50,532 nucleotides of DNA from an uncultured Pseudanabaenaceae cyanobacterium (GTDB taxonomy: Bacteria > Cyanobacteriota > Cyanobacteriia > PCC-9006 > JAAUQQ01): NCBI GenBank assembly GCA_937949725.1, contig CALECT010000170.1, forward strand, positions 1-50,532, written 5' to 3'. How positions within the stretch are numbered: position 1 is the stretch's first letter; each line of letters opens with the position of its first letter. The translations under genes were made by a program, and so were the position numbers. The notes under the pieces are model-generated. The model had not been told where the DNA came from, did no database searches, and was given only the letters and a program-made list of their open reading frames with translations. This document shows positions 25,123 to 34,229 of the stretch, piece by piece.

Positions 25123-26076
25123 ATGGGCCTGTCTCCTCTTCAGCGGCAGCGATTGCAGTTTTGCATCGACAAAGCTGCTAGTAAGACAAGGGCTGCTCAG
25201 CAAAACAATGCCTTGCCTTTGATTGCGGAGGCCAGAGCGCTAGTGTCGCTGATGGAGCCTGGTGACTCGAAGGTAGACAAGCTGCATGAAATCGCAACGA
25301 CCTGTCAATCTATCGGACTCGATGATTTAAGCCACGAAATCCTAGAAGAAGCGCTGCAAGAAATAGAGCGAGTATCTCAGATCGAGAAAGGCGATGAATG
25401 GATAAGCGCAGAGGATATTACCTGGCACATCCAGCTCTCAGTTTTTCTATCAGCAGGAGAGACATGTCTCAAGCTAGGACATCGAGAACGCGGTCTATCG
25501 CTCATTGAGCGAAGCCTAGCAATCCAGAAATCGTATAAAGAGGAAGACGACCTAGATGCGCACTTCAGAACCTTGGGCGAAATTGCTTACCTGTACGGAA
25601 CAGCAGGTTTGATAGACCAAGCAATGGCGATCGCCCAAGAGATGGACGAGTATCATGCAGCTTTTGACTTCTTTCTCCCATTCAGCTGGCATTGCCTACG
25701 CAAAAACGAACACAACCTCTTAATCCAGACGCTATTAGCTTCTGACTGGACCGGCTACCAAGGCTCTATTGCTTACGAGATTGCCAAGTTCTGTCAGGAA
25801 TTAAAAGCGCTGTCTTATGTCCAAAGGCTAATTTCAGAAATAGCTCAGAGCAAAACGCAAGTCTATTTGATTATTGGTTTAGCCCGAGTATTCTTCCGAG
25901 AAGAGGGGCAGATTGAAGCAGCTTTGAGCCATCTAGAACAAGCAGACGCCCTTATTCTGTCTATCCAAGACTCTGGATTAAGGCAAAGCATGAGGGCTTA
26001 TATAGATATGAGTCTCGACGAATATCTACAGATTGAAGACTGTCTCAAGCGTAGTAGAAACCCAAAACGATCTTGA
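25123..26076 (+). CDS. Helical-repeat (TPR-like) protein of unknown function
   Basis: This is a 317-residue, almost wholly alpha-helical protein without signal peptide or membrane segment. Repeating helix pairs carry TPR-like spacing, for example LSVFLSAGETCLKLGHRERG, LIERSLAIQKSY, TLGEIAYLYGTAGLIDQAMA and IAQEMDEYHAAF. I do not recognise a named family. It starts 6 bases after sqdX and so is probably translated from the same mRNA. A scaffold or partner for sulfolipid synthesis would be speculation. The A+T content and codon use drift from the strongly GC-biased sqdX, which hints at later insertion or weaker expression. Confidence 0.7.
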   Translation: MGLSPLQRQRLQFCIDKAASKTRAAQQNNALPLIAEARALVSLMEPGDSKVDKLHEIATTCQSIGLDDLSHEILEEALQEIERVSQIEKGDEWISAEDITWHIQLSVFLSAGETCLKLGHRERGLSLIERSLAIQKSYKEEDDLDAHFRTLGEIAYLYGTAGLIDQAMAIAQEMDEYHAAFDFFLPFSWHCLRKNEHNLLIQTLLASDWTGYQGSIAYEIAKFCQELKALSYVQRLISEIAQSKTQVYLIIGLARVFFREEGQIEAALSHLEQADALILSIQDSGLRQSMRAYIDMSLDEYLQIEDCLKRSRNPKRS

Positions 26077-26231
26077 AAGGGAAATGCTCTTACACCTTAA
26101 AGCTCAGCAAACAGACCCAGAACGCAAACTTTGTGACAGTCAGACCCTGCTTGCTAGAGCCACGAGGTAAGCCTATGACTTCTTGAAGAATCAACAGTTG
26201 GCTACACCGCCAGGAAATCTGGGACGAAGCA

Positions 26232-26324
26232 ACCCAGCCATTGCGGAGGGTGACCCATCAGGGACGCGCCTCGTCCCTATGCTGGGGTTTGGGGACTGGT
26301 CCCCAAGGATTTGCGCCTTGCCTC
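26232..26324. repeat. Two-hairpin repeat with shared GATTTGCGCCTTGCCTC end, copy 1
   Basis: GGGACG/CGTCCC (26261-26277) and GGGGAC/GTCCCC (26291-26304) form adjacent hairpins. AACCCAGC (26232) pairs imperfectly with GCTGGGGTT (26281), enclosing the first hairpin. The 17-base end at 26308-26324 is repeated exactly at 46129-46145 behind another hairpin pair. Confidence 0.6.
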
Positions 26325-26369
26325 TTACAGCTCAGCAACAAACCATAAACCCCAACCCAGACTCCACAA

Positions 26370-27596
26370 CTACTTTGCAGCAACCGCTTCCCGAGCAGGC
26401 TCAGCCTCAGCCACACCTGCATCCTCAGGCATATCCTTATTCCACAAAGAAATACAAGGGATCTTAGAGCGATCGCACCGATCCACATACTTCTTGGCAA
26501 TTTCCGTCACCTCCATCATCAAGCCCTTGCTCAACTTAATGGGGTCCAGACCCAAATCCAAGAAACACTGATTCTCAACGTACAACTCATTCTCCACCGC
26601 CTCATTACGGGGATTCTTGATGTACTTAATCTCAGCATCCGTCATACCGACGATCATCTCCGCCAGCGCCTTAACCCGGTGAGTCTCAGTCATCTGATTG
26701 AGAATCTTCACCCGCTCACCCTTAGCCGGGGGATTATCAATCGCCAGCTCAACACAACGCACCGTGTCCTGAATGTGGATAAAGGCGCGGGTCTGACCGC
26801 CCGTACCATGCACCGTCAGCGGATGACCCACCGCAGCCTGCATCAAGAAACGGTTCAGCACTGTGCCATAGTCGCCATCATAGTCGAAGCGATTGATCAA
26901 GCGAGGATCCATGCTGGTCTCGCGGGTGTTGGTGCCCCAAACAATACCCTGGTGCAGGTCCGTCACGCGAACCGCATCGTTCTTGTTGTAGTAAGCGAAG
27001 AACAACTGATCCTGAGTCTTGGTCATGTGATAAATACTGCCAGGATTCGCCGGGTGCAGAATCTGCTTCTCAATCACCTTGCCCTCTTCAGTCACCACCT
27101 GGATATCCAAGTAGCCCTCAGGAATCTTCATGCCAGCGGTGCCGTAGCCGTAGACGCCCATGGTGCCCAGGTGCACCACATGGATGTCTTGGCCGGATTC
27201 CACAATGGCGCACAGAACGTTGTTGGTGCCGTTGAGGTTATTGTTTACGGTGTAGCGCTTATGCTTGCCCGACTTCATCGAATAGGGGGCAGCCCGTTGC
27301 TCAGCGAAGTGAACCACAGCGTCAGGCTGATAATCATTGAAGAGATTAAGGAGGCGATCGTACTCTTCAGCAATGTCAATATTGGCAAACTCAACAGTCT
27401 TGCCAGAAGTCTCTTTCCAAGCCTGAAGACGCACAGACATGGGTTGAATGGGAGTCAGGGAAGACACTTCCAATTCATTGTCAATGTTCCGACGGGAAAG
27501 GTTGTCAACGATCAGAACGTCATGTCCCGCATTGGACAGGTGCAGGGCAGTAGGCCAACCGCAAAAACCGTCACCGCCCAAAATAATGATCTTCAT
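26370..27596 (-). CDS. sqdB: UDP-sulfoquinovose synthase
   Basis: SqdB belongs to the extended short-chain dehydrogenase family and converts UDP-glucose plus sulfite to UDP-sulfoquinovose with a tightly bound NAD. Visible landmarks are the N-terminal GGDGFCGWPTALHLS nucleotide loop, VDNLSRRNID, VVHFAEQRAAPYSMKS, LGTMGVYGYG with the catalytic Thr region, the YHMTKTQD motif (Tyr and Lys) and HQGIVWGTNT. The C-terminal part has GGQTRAFIHIQDTVRC and EMIVGMTDAEIKYI. At 408 residues it is slightly longer than usual because of an Ala/Glu/Pro-rich tail (AEPAREAVAAK). It is convergent with the sqdX pair. The start ATG at 27596 begins MKIIILGGDG, as in homologues. Confidence 0.97.
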   Translation of the reverse strand: MKIIILGGDGFCGWPTALHLSNAGHDVLIVDNLSRRNIDNELEVSSLTPIQPMSVRLQAWKETSGKTVEFANIDIAEEYDRLLNLFNDYQPDAVVHFAEQRAAPYSMKSGKHKRYTVNNNLNGTNNVLCAIVESGQDIHVVHLGTMGVYGYGTAGMKIPEGYLDIQVVTEEGKVIEKQILHPANPGSIYHMTKTQDQLFFAYYNKNDAVRVTDLHQGIVWGTNTRETSMDPRLINRFDYDGDYGTVLNRFLMQAAVGHPLTVHGTGGQTRAFIHIQDTVRCVELAIDNPPAKGERVKILNQMTETHRVKALAEMIVGMTDAEIKYIKNPRNEAVENELYVENQCFLDLGLDPIKLSKGLMMEVTEIAKKYVDRCDRSKIPCISLWNKDMPEDAGVAEAEPAREAVAAK

Positions 27597-28122
27597 AATC
27601 CCTGGTTCTTTCGCGTCAAAAGATTAGCAGGATTATACATGTTTCTTTACCATCCCCTTGGTGTGGACGGCATCAGGAACGAAGGGTTTCCACGGCTTTC
27701 CTCAAGTTATAGAGCTGTGCATTGCTCGTTAGCCTGAGCGACAGATACTAGCCCAAAACGCCTACCAACGAGACTTCCAGGAAAACCTAGGCCCTATTTC
27801 AAAGTCATTTTTTCAAACTGAGACGAGAGCTGTTTCAGACTGATCAATTTATGGCCAACGGGTAACCGAGAGAGAAAGCCACAAAGACAGATGTAACACA
27901 AACTCAGAGCTCGAATACTTCTACTTAATTCCTTTCCCGCAATCAATTAAGCCCTGGTAGACAACTCCAATATGTCGAAATTCCAGACGGGAACGGAACA
28001 GGAAATCAACCGATGTTCTGTTTTATACGAATCCCAAAATATTCCTTTCTAGCTACAAGAAACATGACCTCAGAGCCCTACAAGAAGATGCTGACCATTA
28101 CTCCATCAACCCAGTGAGCAAT
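27597..28122. other. Intergenic region with the sqdB promoter side
   Basis: There are about 525 bases between the start of sqdB and the end of nadK, both on the minus strand. It is A+T-richer than its flanks and must carry the sqdB promoter and the 3' end of the sixA-nadK transcript. I see neither a clear T-tailed hairpin nor a gene. An antisense frame that crosses into it from sqdB is a shadow. Confidence 0.4.
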
Positions 28123-29052
28123 CTAGGACTTCTCCTGGTAACGGAACCGAGCGCCTGCCCATTGCAGTTTCTCTCGCAGCGTCTGATAAAAGGAATTAGT
28201 CTCTCGCAAAACAATAAATTTTGCCTTGAAGTCAGCCCGACGAATATCCACGCGATAGCCAGGCCAAATTGGCGTGGCCAATACGCCATCCATCCAAAGC
28301 TTCGTGCTCAAGTCCGGGTCCATTAGCGGTCGCACACGCACCGTTGAACCGCAGGGCATCACGAGGGGACGACTCGATAGACTTAAGGGACAAATTGGAG
28401 TCATCACCAGAGCTTCCATGCCGGGATGAACAATGGGGCCATTGGCAGAAACCGTATAGCCTGTCGAACCTGTAGGGCTGGAGACTAAGAGCCCGTCGCC
28501 GTGATACTGGTCGATCTTTTCACCATCCACCTCTACTTCCAAAACCGAAGTTGTCATCCGATCAGCGGAGCCTGGCTTAATCGCGAATTCGTTGAGCGCG
28601 TAATGGGTGCGATCGCTCCCAGCTGGCAAAGCAGCAGTCACGGGCGCATCCGACAACGGCTGAAGATTAGCCTGGAGCATCATGCGCTGCTGTACCGCAT
28701 AGCGATCCTCCAACAACCGACGCCATACAGCCTGGGTATCTTGAAAAAGCTCAAAGGGTTCAGTCAAAAAACCCAAATGACCGCCGACCTTAACTGCCAG
28801 AATCGGAATATTTTCAGGGGCAAGATGCCTAGCAGCACCCAAGGCAGAGCCATCTCCCCCCAAAACGATCGCCAGATCAATGGGCTCTGTCGCCGAAGCT
28901 AAAAATACGGGATAGGGATTATCCTTCGCCCCAGTCGGACCCATCATGACCCGACAGCCCAGATCTTCTAATTCGCGCGCGCAGCGATCGGCATAGGACT
29001 TACTCGTAGCGTCATTGGCCTTGTAGGCCAAGATTGCATGGTGCAACTGCAC
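28123..29052 (-). CDS. nadK: NAD kinase
   Basis: This protein phosphorylates NAD to NADP using ATP or polyphosphate. The family signatures are visible: GGDGSALGAARHLAPENIPI with the GGDG loop at residues 65-68, GHLGFLTE, LNEFAIKPG with the NE/D pocket, and DGLLVSSPTGSTGYTVSANG. At 309 residues it is a typical length for cyanobacteria, which usually hold two nadK paralogues. The start is a GTG at 29052 (MQLHHAILAY). The gene is last of the sixA-gltA-ndhAIGE row, with 95 bases to ndhE, so NADP supply may be co-expressed with the NADPH- or ferredoxin-linked NDH-1 complex. Confidence 0.95.
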   Translation of the reverse strand: MQLHHAILAYKANDATSKSYADRCARELEDLGCRVMMGPTGAKDNPYPVFLASATEPIDLAIVLGGDGSALGAARHLAPENIPILAVKVGGHLGFLTEPFELFQDTQAVWRRLLEDRYAVQQRMMLQANLQPLSDAPVTAALPAGSDRTHYALNEFAIKPGSADRMTTSVLEVEVDGEKIDQYHGDGLLVSSPTGSTGYTVSANGPIVHPGMEALVMTPICPLSLSSRPLVMPCGSTVRVRPLMDPDLSTKLWMDGVLATPIWPGYRVDIRRADFKAKFIVLRETNSFYQTLREKLQWAGARFRYQEKS

Positions 29053-29147
29053 GGCGGCAGGTCTCTCAGAATGGTTTCAAACAAACGGGAAAAAGAAGCA
29101 ATTCCTTAGGAAGCTTGAAGATCGAATCATGCCCTAAAGCTATCTAT

Positions 29148-29453
29148 CTACCACTTAAGCAAATTGAATTGCTCCATATCCACCGTGTTGCGGTTGCGGT
29201 AGATAGACAGCAAAATTGCAAGACCCACAGCCGCCTCAGCCGCTGCAATTGAAATTACAAAGACCGTAAACACCTGCCCCCGAATCACAGCGGGATCCAA
29301 GTAGTTCGAAAAAGCCATCAGATTTAGGTTGACCGCATTCAGCATCAGCTCAATGGACATTAGCACTCGCACCGCATTGCGACTGGTAACTAAGCCATAG
29401 ACGCCAATGCAAAAGAGGGCGGCAGCAGCCAGAAGGAAATACTGAAGTTGCAT
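29148..29453 (-). CDS. ndhE: NAD(P)H-quinone oxidoreductase subunit 4L
   Basis: NdhE (NuoK-like) is a small membrane subunit of the NDH-1 proton channel. The protein has 101 residues with three hydrophobic helices: [40 protein letters not shown] (with the conserved Glu), and [20 protein letters not shown] (second conserved Glu). The ATG at 29453 gives MQLQYFLL, as in homologues; an upstream codon would add three residues. It is the fourth ndh gene of the ndhA-I-G-E row, 54 bases after ndhG. Confidence 0.95.
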   Translation of the reverse strand: MQLQYFLLAAAALFCIGVYGLVTSRNAVRVLMSIELMLNAVNLNLMAFSNYLDPAVIRGQVFTVFVISIAAAEAAVGLAILLSIYRNRNTVDMEQFNLLKW

Positions 29454-29507
29454 GGCAGTCAAGAATTAAAAGGCGTCAACAAACAATCAAACTCAAACCG
29501 TGAGTCG

Positions 29508-30116
29508 CTAAGATGATTCTCCATCGGCTCCAGCGGAAACCAGCTCACGAGGCTTCTCAGGCAATTTCAGATCATCTTGGCCCACAACATTGCTGCTATC
29601 AGGAATGATGTCACGGCGAGCCAAGACAATCGCCCCAATCAAAGCCATCAGCAATAGGACAGAAACGAGTTCAAAGGGCAGCAAGAAGTCCGTAAAGAAG
29701 TGCTCACCGAGGATATAAATGGCCTCATCCCCTGCCGCCGCAGTACTGTCAATCGCCCAAGGGGTCGTGATGATCGTGGTGCCCAATAGCAAAAATAAGC
29801 CACCGCATACCGCAGCAGTAACAATCTTGCGGGTCCAGGCGTATTTCACCGGTGCAAAGTCTTCCCGCTTGTTCACCAGCATGATGGCGAACAAAATCAG
29901 CACGTTGATCGCACCCACATAGACCAGAATCTGTGCCGCTGCCACAAAGCTGGCATTTAGCAGGAGATACAGCCCGGCCATTGCCGAGAAAACGCCACCT
30001 AGGAGAAAGGCAGAGTAGACAATATTGGGAGATAGCACCACCGCCAGGGCAGCACCCAGCATCATCACCGTCAAGATGATGAACGATACGAGTTGTACGC
30101 CTTCGGCCAGATTCAC
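29508..30116 (-). CDS. ndhG: NAD(P)H-quinone oxidoreductase subunit 6
   Basis: NdhG (NuoJ-like) is a membrane subunit of NDH-1. The 202 residues contain five helices, with the conserved block YLLLNASFVAAAQILVYVGA followed by INVLILFAIMLVNKRED. The last part (residues about 170-202, QDDLKLPEKPRELVSAGADG) is soluble. It starts with GTG at 30116 (MNLAEGVQLVSF). The order ndhA, I, G, E matches other cyanobacteria and chloroplasts. Confidence 0.95.
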   Translation of the reverse strand: MNLAEGVQLVSFIILTVMMLGAALAVVLSPNIVYSAFLLGGVFSAMAGLYLLLNASFVAAAQILVYVGAINVLILFAIMLVNKREDFAPVKYAWTRKIVTAAVCGGLFLLLGTTIITTPWAIDSTAAAGDEAIYILGEHFFTDFLLPFELVSVLLLMALIGAIVLARRDIIPDSSNVVGQDDLKLPEKPRELVSAGADGESS

Positions 30117-30232
30117 AGAAAATTCCTCAAGATGACGGGGAACAGGGACTATCCCTCAGGATTACCCAATTTAGATTACGCGATTGCTGGTTCAGCCCAA
30201 AGCCTACGAGGCCTGACTGAAAGCCCAGACCT

Positions 30233-30847
30233 CTACTCGTCAGCTTTTGCCGTCGAAGCTTCCTTGGACTTAAGCTCTTCCGCGATTTCTTCGGGGCGGC
30301 GTCCAGGACGCTGGGAGCCCTTAGGCAAATCATGGGGGTCCATAACGCCTTTGGGCAAGTAAGCAAACTCGCGCAGCGGCGTCACCATGGGATCGTTGGT
30401 CAGCTTATAGGGCAGGCGACCCAGGGCCACGTTGTCATAATTGAGATTGTGGCGATCGTAGGCCGACAGCTCATATTCCTCAGTCATGGACAGGCAGTTG
30501 GTGGGGCAGTACTCCACACAGTTGCCGCAGAAGATGCAAACCCCGAAATCAATGCTGTAGTTCTTCAGCACCTTCTTCTTCATCGCCTTGTTAAATTCCC
30601 AGTCCACTACCGGCAAGTTAATGGGGCAAACCCGCACACAGACCTCACAGGCAATGCACTTATCAAATTCATAGTGAATTCGACCGCGATAGCGCTCCGA
30701 AGGAATCAGCTTTTCGTAGGGATATTGCACCGAGACTGAACGCCGCTGCATATGGTCAAAGGTGACTGACAGGCCTTGGCCAATATACTTAGCCGCCTGA
30801 ACGGTTTCCTTGGCGTAATCGCCGACTTGCTTGAGGAATTTCATCAT
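30233..30847 (-). CDS. ndhI: NAD(P)H-quinone oxidoreductase subunit I (two 4Fe-4S)
   Basis: NdhI is the peripheral-arm ferredoxin-like subunit carrying two [4Fe-4S] clusters that relay electrons towards plastoquinone. The cluster motifs are [12 protein letters not shown] (C64, C67, C70, C74) and [12 protein letters not shown] (C104, C107, C110, C114). An amphipathic N-terminus ([20 protein letters not shown]) precedes them. A C-terminal tail of about 60 residues ([20 protein letters not shown]) is charged and typical of cyanobacterial NdhI. It follows ndhA by about 60 bases. The start could be either of two adjacent Met codons. Confidence 0.97.
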   Translation of the reverse strand: MMKFLKQVGDYAKETVQAAKYIGQGLSVTFDHMQRRSVSVQYPYEKLIPSERYRGRIHYEFDKCIACEVCVRVCPINLPVVDWEFNKAMKKKVLKNYSIDFGVCIFCGNCVEYCPTNCLSMTEEYELSAYDRHNLNYDNVALGRLPYKLTNDPMVTPLREFAYLPKGVMDPHDLPKGSQRPGRRPEEIAEELKSKEASTAKADE

Positions 30848-30909
30848 GGGTTTGTACCGGGTCTGGAAGTCGACGAAAAATCTAAAAGGGAGATCGGAGT
30901 CAGCGCAGC

Positions 30910-32028
30910 CTAACCGCCAAAGGCGAAGGGAAGGCTAATCTTCAAAGCTGCGGTAACTAAGAGGTTTACCAAAGCGACGGGCAAGAGGAACTTCCAGCCC
31001 AAGTCCAACAACTGGTCAATTCGCACACGGGGAAGCGTCCAGCGCATCAAGATCGCCAGGAAGACCAACAGGTAAGTCTTGAACAAGGTCATCAAGATAC
31101 CCATCGAAGCCGTAATCACCTGAAGAATCGGATTTGTCTCAGGCTGTCCCAGCCAGCCGGCCAAGCGGTCCAAAGGAATGGGAGACTCCCAACCGCCCAG
31201 ATACAAGACTGCAACCATGATGGCGGAGAGCAACAGGTTGACGTAAGAAGCGATGTAGAACAAAGCAAACTTCATACCGGAGTATTCAGTTTGGTAACCC
31301 GCCACCAGTTCTTCCTCAGCTTCAGGAAGGTCAAAAGGCAGGCGCTCACATTCGGCCAGGGCTGCAATCCAGAAGATGACAAAGCCCACGGGCTGACGCC
31401 AAACGTTCCAGCCCAGAATTCCGTAACCGGACTGCTGCTGAACGATGTCGATGGTGCTCATGGAGTTCGACATCATCACCACGGCCAGCACAGCCAGGGC
31501 CAGGGGAATTTCGTAGCTAATCGACTGGGCCGCCGCTCGCAGGCCACCCAGAAGAGCGTACTTATTATTGGAAGCGTAGCCAGACATCAGCAAGCCAATG
31601 GGCTGGACGCTTGATAGGGCAATCCAAAGGAAGATCCCCAAGCCCACATCAGAAATGATGAGGTTCTGGCCAAAGGGCACAACCAGATAGGAGATAAAGA
31701 CCGGCAGAATCACCAGGATGGGACCAATGGTGAAGAGGGCGGAATCAGCCTTTGCCGGAATAATATCTTCTTTAAAGATGAGTTTTAGACCATCCACCGC
31801 AGCTTGAAGACTGCCCTGGGGTCCGGCATATTCCGGTCCAACCCGCTGCTGGGCCGCCGCAGAAATTTTGCGCTCCAACCACACTAGAACCAGTAGGCCT
31901 ACCGTAGCGCCAATGACCATCAAGATCATGGGCAAGGGCATCCAAAACAGCTTGGATATCCCTGGAGGCAAGCCCAGATCCTGCAAGGAGTTGATGAATG
32001 TCCCCTGAAGGTCAATTCCAGAATTCAT
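30910..32028 (-). CDS. ndhA: NAD(P)H-quinone oxidoreductase subunit 1
   Basis: NdhA (NuoH-like) forms the quinone-binding chamber and links the membrane and peripheral arms of NDH-1. From the ATG at 32028 it starts [20 protein letters not shown], as in homologues (372 residues); a longer frame to 32097 would add 23 unlikely residues. Landmarks are [34 protein letters not shown], the conserved acidic loop [20 protein letters not shown] with SGMKFALFY, and [20 protein letters not shown]. About eight hydrophobic helices are seen. gltA lies 279 bases upstream on the same strand. Confidence 0.97.
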   Translation of the reverse strand: MNSGIDLQGTFINSLQDLGLPPGISKLFWMPLPMILMVIGATVGLLVLVWLERKISAAAQQRVGPEYAGPQGSLQAAVDGLKLIFKEDIIPAKADSALFTIGPILVILPVFISYLVVPFGQNLIISDVGLGIFLWIALSSVQPIGLLMSGYASNNKYALLGGLRAAAQSISYEIPLALAVLAVVMMSNSMSTIDIVQQQSGYGILGWNVWRQPVGFVIFWIAALAECERLPFDLPEAEEELVAGYQTEYSGMKFALFYIASYVNLLLSAIMVAVLYLGGWESPIPLDRLAGWLGQPETNPILQVITASMGILMTLFKTYLLVFLAILMRWTLPRVRIDQLLDLGWKFLLPVALVNLLVTAALKISLPFAFGG

Positions 32029-32307
32029 AGGGTCGTGGAGAAGGGGGTGGAAGTCGCAGTCGGAACCATAGTGAACCTGTAACAGTCCTGTTCCCAACTG
32101 AATTTTACATAAGTCTACACGTCAGTATATCGCTGTCAGGCTAGGGGAAACGGGATCTTTCTACCAGAAGCAAAGGGATTTTGCCCAGGTAACGATTGAG
32201 TCCCGGAGATTTTGTCCAGGAAAGCTCGGCGATCGCCCATAGCAAGCAAGCCTGTCAGGCCACTCACAATTGTCTCGGGCACCTATGGGACAAACAATCC
32301 CCGAGCC

Positions 32308-33480
32308 CTAACGCTTGGCAATTTCCTCATAGGGCAAGCCATGCTCACCGGTATAGATCTGGGTCGGTCGGAAAATTCGATTTTCCCCCAACTGCTCTTT
32401 CCAATGGGCTAGCCAACCTGCTACCCGCGCCATGGCAAAAATCGGCGTGAACAAATCGCTGGGAATGCCCAAATGTTGGTAAACCAAACCGGAGTAGAAA
32501 TCGACATTGGGATAAATTCCTTTATGTCCCAGGCGTTCCTCTACGGCAGTTTCCAACTTCAGCGCTAGCTCGTAATGGGGCGTTCCTCCCTGCTTCTCAA
32601 ACATCTCCTTAGCCAGCTTTTGGAGAATGACCGCTCTGGGATCTTTCACCTTATAGACCCGGTGGCCGAAGCCCATAATCTTCTTGCGGTTAGTGACGCA
32701 ATCGTCCACATAGGCCGCAACCCGATCAGCGGTGCCAATGTGCTCCAGCATTTCCAGAACTTCTTCGTTTGCCCCACCGTGAAGCGGCCCAGCCAGCGTT
32801 CCGACAGCAGAAGCAATCACCCCATAGGGATCCGTCAGGGTGGAAGCCGTTACCCGCGCCGAAAAGGTAGAAGCATTGATGGTGTGCTCGGCATGGAGAA
32901 TCAAGCAAACATCAAAGATATGCGCCGCCTCAGCACTGGGTTCCTTCTCATTGAGCATGTATAGGAAGTTGCCCGCATAGCCCAGGTCATCCCGAGGCAT
33001 GACCCAATCATGGCCCTTACGCATGAGGTTGAAAGTGGCGACCATGGTGGGCATTTTTGCCAGCAGGCGTACTACCGCAGCCCGGATATACTCCGGGTCA
33101 TCCAGAGCCCGGCGAGAATAAAACAATCCCAAGGCCGCCGCACAGGATTGCAAGGCATCCATGGGATGACCATTCGCCGGAAAGCACTTCATCATGTCGC
33201 GAATGCGGTATTTGAGGCGACGATGATTATTGACCTCGAATTTGAAGGCATCCAGTTCAGACTGGGTGGGTAATTTGCCCCAAATCAGGAGGTAGCAGGT
33301 TTCTAAGAAGGTGCTTTTGTCAGCCAATTCCTCAATGGGGATGCCGCGATACTCCAAGCGTCCATTCTGGCCATCCACATGGCCAATATTGGATTGAACG
33401 GCAGGAATACCTTCTAATCCAGGCCGAAAACAGGCGTCTTGCATATCGTTTTGGAGCGTGGCGGAATCCCCTGCTGTCAT
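32308..33480 (-). CDS. gltA: Citrate synthase
   Basis: This enzyme condenses acetyl-CoA with oxaloacetate to enter the TCA branch that supplies 2-oxoglutarate for nitrogen assimilation. The short, 390-residue form is of the type II-like bacterial subgroup. Active-site elements visible are the HAEHTINASTF loop (His), PLHGGANEEV (second His), MGFGHRVYKVKDPRA and the catalytic Asp in NVDFYSGLVYQHLGIP. The N-terminal FRPGLEGIPAVQSNIGHVDG is the usual start block. The order gltA then ndhA is widespread in cyanobacteria. sixA lies directly upstream on the same strand. Confidence 0.97.
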   Translation of the reverse strand: MTAGDSATLQNDMQDACFRPGLEGIPAVQSNIGHVDGQNGRLEYRGIPIEELADKSTFLETCYLLIWGKLPTQSELDAFKFEVNNHRRLKYRIRDMMKCFPANGHPMDALQSCAAALGLFYSRRALDDPEYIRAAVVRLLAKMPTMVATFNLMRKGHDWVMPRDDLGYAGNFLYMLNEKEPSAEAAHIFDVCLILHAEHTINASTFSARVTASTLTDPYGVIASAVGTLAGPLHGGANEEVLEMLEHIGTADRVAAYVDDCVTNRKKIMGFGHRVYKVKDPRAVILQKLAKEMFEKQGGTPHYELALKLETAVEERLGHKGIYPNVDFYSGLVYQHLGIPSDLFTPIFAMARVAGWLAHWKEQLGENRIFRPTQIYTGEHGLPYEEIAKR

Positions 33481-33624
33481 AGGTATCTCTAAAAACTTCC
33501 GATTTCCTTAAGATTAACTGACGAAGCGATCGCCTGACAGCGCCTGCAACAGAACATAAGATCTGACGTCGAGTCAATCTGGATGCTCTCAGCGTTGCTC
33601 CAAGGAACGAGCTCATAGATGGCC

Positions 33625-34116
33625 TCAAAGCAACAGTCGAGGCGGAGCGAGCCAAAACAACTCACTATTGCCCAGGGGGGAAACCTGCTCTGGCAAGGAC
33701 AAGCCCACCACTCCAGCCTTCTTCACGCGCAGATGGCCCAAGGGCTCACCAAAGATTAGTTGCTCCGTCCAGTCACTCCAGTTCGGCTCATGGCCCACTA
33801 CAGCCAAGCAACTGCCTTGCCGCTGGGGCCAAGCTTTCAACCAGACAAGCCAGGGCTCAATGGCAGAATCAGGTTCCAGCAGGGCGGAGGTTTCCAAGGA
33901 GTTGCCTAGACCCATGTCGTAGAAAATATCGGCGGTTTGGCTTGCGCGGAGGAATGGGCTAGTGAGGATGAGGTCGAAGTGGAGACCAAGTTGCTCCAAA
34001 CGCTGGGCAACGCGGCGGGTGCGATCGCGGCCTTTATCAGTCAGCGGGCGATCGCAATCCTGGGCATAAACACCCCGCTCCACCGCAATGCCATGGCGAA
34101 TCAAATACAGCTCCAC
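33625..34116 (-). CDS. sixA: Phosphohistidine phosphatase SixA
   Basis: This is a small histidine-phosphatase-superfamily enzyme (163 residues), which removes phosphate from histidine in phosphotransfer proteins. The signature is RHG near residue 7 (LYLIRHGIAVERG). DRPLTDKGRDRTRRVAQRL, LTSPFLRASQTADI and the second catalytic His in VVGHEPNWSDW are also visible. The start is the GTG at 34116: GGAGG lies 8 bases upstream, and a longer frame reads through a dispersed repeat, giving the unlikely MCSLGLNPPLSSGGGWG. The gene precedes gltA, as in other cyanobacteria. Confidence 0.92.
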   Translation of the reverse strand: MELYLIRHGIAVERGVYAQDCDRPLTDKGRDRTRRVAQRLEQLGLHFDLILTSPFLRASQTADIFYDMGLGNSLETSALLEPDSAIEPWLVWLKAWPQRQGSCLAVVGHEPNWSDWTEQLIFGEPLGHLRVKKAGVVGLSLPEQVSPLGNSELFWLAPPRLLL

Positions 34117-34136
34117 ACCCCAACCTCCGCCAGATG

Positions 34137-34200
34137 ATAAGGGCGGGTTTAGCCCCAAACTACACACCTACTCCCCAATCCCCCAATCAAAACCCGCCCC
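34137..34200. repeat. Hairpin repeat family, copy 4
   Basis: AAGGGCGGGTTTAG and TCAAAACCCGCCCC arms enclose about 34 bases. The repeat lies just upstream of the sixA ribosome binding site and behind the DHH gene. It differs from copies 3 and 5 in the interior but keeps the stem. Confidence 0.8.
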
Positions 34201-34229
34201 TGGCCCAAGCCAAACGCCTCCGAGCCGAC

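Noticed and set aside
26679..27737. 352-codon plus-strand frame opposite sqdB
   Set aside because: Mirror of the highly conserved sqdB gene, with His/Val-rich composition typical of antisense frames.
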